From assembly GCA_046350295.1 (NCBI GenBank), contig JAXMAR010000028.1, positions 35,537-99,536 of the forward strand: 64,000 nt of DNA. The letters are read 5' to 3'. Positions 60,992 to 64,000 of the stretch are shown in pieces. Position 1 is the stretch's first letter; each line of letters begins with the position of its first letter. Source of the stretch: JAXMAR01 sp046350295. GTDB taxonomy: Bacteria > Planctomycetota > Planctomycetia > Gemmatales > Gemmataceae. The notes under the pieces were generated by a model. That model did no database searches, was not told where the DNA came from, and saw only the letters and a list, made by a program, of their open reading frames with translations. The position numbers were made by a program, and so were the translations under genes.

Positions 60992-62757
60992 GCGGGAAAT
61001 CGCGGCTGGCCTGGAGCTTGCTCGCCCTGGTGGCGTTGACTGGGGCGGGGCTCGGCGTTTGGTGGCGTTTTTTCCACACGGGGACCGAGCCGCAGCCTGA
61101 GCCGCCTTCTCCGGTCCGTCTCTCTCCCACCGCTGGAGTGCCCTGGTTTGTCGACGTCACCAAGGAGGCCGGCATTCAGTTCAAGCACTTCGACGGCACG
61201 ACCGACATCGAATACATCATGGACACGATGGGGAGCGGCGTCGCCTGGATCGACTATGACGCGGATGGCTGGCCGGACCTGTTCCTGATGCAGGGCGGAC
61301 CGCTGCGCCCCGACAAGGCCTCAGCACAGCCGACCAACAAGCTGTATCGCAACAACCGCGACGGCACCTTCACGGATGTGACCGAACAAGTGGGGCTGGC
61401 GCGCTCCGGCGTCGGCTTCGGCTGCGCCGTCGGGGATTTCGACAACGACGGCTACGACGACCTGGTGGTCACCTATTTCAAGGGCGTCTACCTTTACCAC
61501 AACGAACCGGACGGCAAAGGGGGCCGGCGCTTCCGCGACATCACCGCGGAATCGGGCATCGACAACCCCCACTGGGCGACCAGCGCCGCCTGGGCGGATA
61601 TCGACGGCGACGGCCTGCTCGACCTGTATATCTGCAACTACGTCATTGTCGACATCGACAAGTACACCCCGTGCTTCAATCGCGACGTCAAGAAGTACTT
61701 CGGCTGTCCTCCCAACAGCTTCGAGTCGACCCATCACAAGCTTTACAAGAACCTCGGCGGGGGCAAGTTCGCGGACGTGAGCGTGGCGGCGGGCATCACC
61801 AAGCCGCGGGCCGCGCCGGGCCTCGCGGTCGTGATCGTCGATCTCGACGACGACGGCCTGCCCGACATCTACGTCGCCAACGACATGCAGCCGGCCTACC
61901 TCTTCCACAACCAGGGGGGCGGCAAGTTCGTCGAGAAGGCGATGCGCGCCGGCTGCGCCACGCAGCCCAGCGGCCGATTCATCGCGGGCATGGGCATCGC
62001 GACCGGAGACTTCGACGGCAGCGGCCGTCCCTCTCTGTTCGTCACCAACTTTCAGCGCTTTCCGAACATGTTCTTCCTGAACAAGGGGAAGATGAATTTC
62101 GACGAGTGGAACAATCCCTCCGGTCTCACGTCGGGCGGCACGGATCACCTCGCTTTTGGCGCGGAGGCGTTCGACGCCGACCTGGACGGCAACCTCGACC
62201 TGGCGATCGCCGACGGCCACGTGACGCGCCATGCCAAGGAGATTTTCGGCGATACGTTCAAACAGGAGAGCCGGCTGTTCCTGGGGCTCGGCAAGGCTCG
62301 CTTCAAGGAAGTGACCCCGCTGGCGGGTCCCTACTTCCATGAGAAACACGTCGGCCGCGGCGTCGCCAGCGCCGATTTCAACAACGACGGCAAGCCGGAC
62401 CTGGTGATCACGCACAACGCCGAGCGCCCGGCGCTCTTGCGCAACGACACGCCGACGGACAACCATTGGCTCAGGCTCGATCTGGTGGGGGACGGCAAGA
62501 AGAGCAACCGCAATGCCATCGGCGCACGTGTCGAGGTGGAGGTTGCGGGCCGAAAGCTCGTCCGCTTCATTCACGGCGGCGGGGGTTACGCGTCGGCGAG
62601 CGAGCGCACCCTCCTGATCGGCCTGGCCGGCGCCGACAAGGCCGACCGGGTCACGGTGCGCTGGCCCTCCGGAGTCGTGCAGTCGTTCGGCCCGTTTGCG
62701 GGAAATGCAGGGTATCGCCTTCATGAGGACGGCGGCAAGGCCGAAAAATGGCGTTAG
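60988..62757 (+). CDS. FG-GAP / ASPIC-UnbV (CRTAC1-like) exported protein
   Basis: A 589-residue protein with an N-terminal membrane anchor or signal (LLALVALTGAGLGVWWRFF). A seven-bladed FG-GAP propeller follows with calcium-loop motifs: WIDYDADGWPDLFLMQGG, VGDFDNDGYDDLVVTYFKG, WADIDGDGLLDLYICNYV, IVDLDDDGLPDIYVANDM and ADFNNDGKPDLVITHN. The C-terminal ASPIC/UnbV domain has NHWLRLDLVGDGKKSNRNAI, GARVEVEVAGRK and VTVRWPSGVVQSFG. This is the standard CRTAC1-like architecture often paired with TPR proteins in planctomycetes. It overlaps the TPR gene by ATGA. Confidence 0.9.
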   Translation: MSGKSRLAWSLLALVALTGAGLGVWWRFFHTGTEPQPEPPSPVRLSPTAGVPWFVDVTKEAGIQFKHFDGTTDIEYIMDTMGSGVAWIDYDADGWPDLFLMQGGPLRPDKASAQPTNKLYRNNRDGTFTDVTEQVGLARSGVGFGCAVGDFDNDGYDDLVVTYFKGVYLYHNEPDGKGGRRFRDITAESGIDNPHWATSAAWADIDGDGLLDLYICNYVIVDIDKYTPCFNRDVKKYFGCPPNSFESTHHKLYKNLGGGKFADVSVAAGITKPRAAPGLAVVIVDLDDDGLPDIYVANDMQPAYLFHNQGGGKFVEKAMRAGCATQPSGRFIAGMGIATGDFDGSGRPSLFVTNFQRFPNMFFLNKGKMNFDEWNNPSGLTSGGTDHLAFGAEAFDADLDGNLDLAIADGHVTRHAKEIFGDTFKQESRLFLGLGKARFKEVTPLAGPYFHEKHVGRGVASADFNNDGKPDLVITHNAERPALLRNDTPTDNHWLRLDLVGDGKKSNRNAIGARVEVEVAGRKLVRFIHGGGGYASASERTLLIGLAGADKADRVTVRWPSGVVQSFGPFAGNAGYRLHEDGGKAEKWR

Positions 62758-62781
62758 GAAACCTCTCACCGGCCCTCCCCT

Positions 62782-63015
62782 ACCAGCGCCGACTTCAACA
62801 ACGACGGCAAGCCGGACGTGGTCATCACGCACAATGCCGAACGTCCGGCGCTCCTGCGCAACGACACGCAGACTGCCAACCACTGGCTCCGGCTCGATCT
62901 GGTGGGGGACGGCAAGAAGAGGCCCTCGGGCGTCGTTCAGGCGTTCGGCCCTCTCGGTGGCGATAAGGGATATCGGCTTCGCGAAGAAGGAGCGAGCGTC
63001 AAAACGTGGCGTTAA
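62782..63015 (+). pseudogene. Partial, internally deleted second copy of the ASPIC gene end
   Basis: About 75 residues in frame repeat the last FG-GAP blade and the start of the ASPIC domain of the gene just upstream: SADFNNDGKPDVVITHNAER, PALLRNDTQTANHWLRLDLV, GDGKK. It then jumps directly to RPSGVVQAFGPLGGDKGYRL and ends at 63015. Roughly 60 residues between GDGKK and RWPSGVVQ of the full copy are missing. The DNA is clearly homologous to 62389-62757 but diverged at third positions, so the duplication is not recent. Confidence 0.75.
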
Positions 63016-63543
63016 AAGGCTGTCTCAAGACGGGGAGAGTGGTGTCCACGTTGGAAACAGCCTCGAAACACCCCCTTTTTCCTTGCCAAGCCCGCTTCTA
63101 CCCTGTCCGGCTCATCGGAATACAACGACTGTAACGATCCTTCGCATCCTGCCGGAAACGGTCGGCGGGGAGGGTCGCGCCTGTCGCACAAGGCACGCAA
63201 GCGCCGGAGGGGAACGCGACGGGCCGCCGCCGGCTCTTGATTCCAGCGCTTCCCGCGCCCCAGACGATAAACCTTCCAAGCGAACCAGGACGGGTCTACC
63301 CATCCTGGCTGTTTGAGCGTCCCAACGCCCGCGCGGACGCCGCGACAGCCGGGTGAAAGCCAGGGATGGCGCCTGCCCCTCGTTTCCGGCCGACCCGGGA
63401 ACGAACTGCGGGCCGCTCGGGGAGGCGTAGCGAATTCCCCTAGCGGCCGCGGCACGGGGTGATTGCCGCTGGCGGGGCGACCGCGCTTGCGTTACCCTGA
63501 TGGGTGGCGCGGACCGGAAAACCACGGGCTCTGGATCAACAAC
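63016..63543. other. Intergenic region, no gene seen
   Basis: About 530 GC-rich bases between the ASPIC remnant and the sigma factor. An imperfect inverted repeat GGCTGTCTCAAG..TTGGAAACAGCC lies at its start (63018-63063) and could be a terminator or the end of a mobile element. No coding segment is convincing. Confidence 0.4.
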
Positions 63544-64000
63544 ATGTCGCGACCACGCCGACAACGGGGCGCCTCCGTCCAGTCTCCGCTGGAAACCTAC
63601 CTGCGCGAGATCAACGAGACGGCGCTGCTCAACGCGGACGAAGAAAAGCAGCTGGCCCGCCAAATCGAGAACGGTAACAGCGAAGCCCGCGATCGCATGG
63701 TCCGCGCCAACCTCCGCCTCGTCGTCAATATCGCCCGCTCTTACACCGGCAAAGGGCTCGCCCTCCAGGACCTGATCGAGGAAGGCAACCTCGGGCTATT
63801 ACGCGCGGTGGAGGGTTTCGACCCCTCCATGAACACCCGTTTCTCCACCTACGCCAGCTACTGGATCAAGCAATCGATCAAGCGGGCCCTCGTGAACACC
63901 GCCAAGACCATCCGCATCCCCGCCTACATGGTGGAGCTCCTCGCCAAATGGCGCCGCGCAACCGCCAAACTCCAGGATGAGCTGGGCCGGCCCCCCACGC
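63544..64000 (+). CDS. RNA polymerase sigma-70 factor, RpoD/SigA-like, cut by the window edge
   Basis: The first 152 residues of a primary-type sigma factor. Region 1.2 reads SPLETYLREINETALLNADE, region 2 DRMVRANLRLVVNIARSY, LALQDLIEEGNLGLLRAVEG and FDPSMNTRFSTYASYWIKQS, and region 3 begins RALVNTAKTIRIPAYMVELL. Region 1.1 is absent: only 13 residues precede region 1.2, so it is either a short-form primary factor or a group 2 (RpoS-like) factor. The ATG at 63544 is the first codon before homology. Regions 3 and 4 lie beyond the window. Confidence 0.9.
   Translation, partial: MSRPRRQRGASVQSPLETYLREINETALLNADEEKQLARQIENGNSEARDRMVRANLRLVVNIARSYTGKGLALQDLIEEGNLGLLRAVEGFDPSMNTRFSTYASYWIKQSIKRALVNTAKTIRIPAYMVELLAKWRRATAKLQDELGRPPT

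Noticed and set aside
1..64000. CRISPR arrays, rRNA genes, complete insertion sequences or phage genes.
   Set aside because: No regularly spaced direct repeats of CRISPR size, no rRNA-like segment, no intact transposase and no phage structural gene were found. The only mobile DNA is the group II intron and the hairpin elements.

Overview
The window looks like part of a chromosome from a high-GC planctomycete, most likely of the Gemmataceae type. The evidence is the combination of a DUF1559 pseudopilin with its lipoprotein partner, two modules pairing an ECF sigma factor with a WD40-type Ser/Thr kinase, a giant cysteine-rich YTV-type protein, a secreted beta-helix protein with an N-terminal LEALEDRRVPS motif, an FG-GAP/ASPIC protein, a sulfatase, a DUF1549 remnant and a class II (B12-dependent) ribonucleotide reductase. 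No database search was possible, so all family names come from reading the translations.

Layout. 1-5.1 kb: a broken amino-acid permease, a broken lysine 2,3-aminomutase, and a sugar-nucleotide pair (UDP-glucose dehydrogenase with frameshifts, dTDP-glucose 4,6-dehydratase). 5.2-10 kb: HU/IHF protein, a small lipoprotein, a FixL/FixJ-like two-component pair, and an HtrA-like protease with PDZ domains. 10-21.4 kb: YTV cysteine-rich protein, glycosyltransferase, Gfo/Idh/MocA oxidoreductase, IF-3, a CehA/McbA-like protein, a short SecA paralogue and a DUF2330 protein. 21.4-24.5 kb: a decayed or badly sequenced block holding a small secreted protein, a MOSC protein and an ethanolamine-type permease. 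24.7-31.5 kb: ECF sigma/kinase module 1, a secreted unknown, a DsbD-N-like protein, a secernin-like protein and a DUF1549 remnant. 31.5-39.1 kb: nrdJ, a MerR/B12-binding (CarH-like) regulator, and divergent from it DUF378, fasciclin, SDR39U1-type epimerase and TspO genes. 39-47.5 kb: PQQ-like propeller, tRNA-Leu(CAG), beta-helix protein, kinase module 2. 47.5-51 kb: a broken subtilisin-like protease and a degenerate group II intron. 51-58 kb: esterase, a tandem pair of unknown paralogues, CbiO-like ATPase, sulfatase, glycogen phosphorylase. 58-64 kb: pseudopilin, lipoprotein, TPR protein, ASPIC protein with a partial second copy, and the start of a primary-type sigma factor.

The most interesting locus is 35.6-39.1 kb. 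A CarH-like regulator keeps the W-x9-EH motif of the AdoCbl cap domain. It is divergent from a run of four genes that includes TspO and an SDR39U1 epimerase. The same 14-base sequence lies in front of both transcription units, and one copy sits directly downstream of a good sigma-70-type promoter. The next gene on the regulator's own strand is the B12-dependent ribonucleotide reductase. This suggests a light- or cobalamin-responsive regulon, which is an inference.

Two further themes matter to a user of this annotation. First, reading frames break in blocks (1-4 kb, 21.4-24.8 kb, 33.9-34.8 kb, 47-51 kb), while long genes between them are intact. Some of the broken genes should be essential, so part of the damage is probably sequence error. 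Second, there are short dispersed repeats: a ~100-base hairpin element in two copies and a 48-base repeat in two inverted copies.
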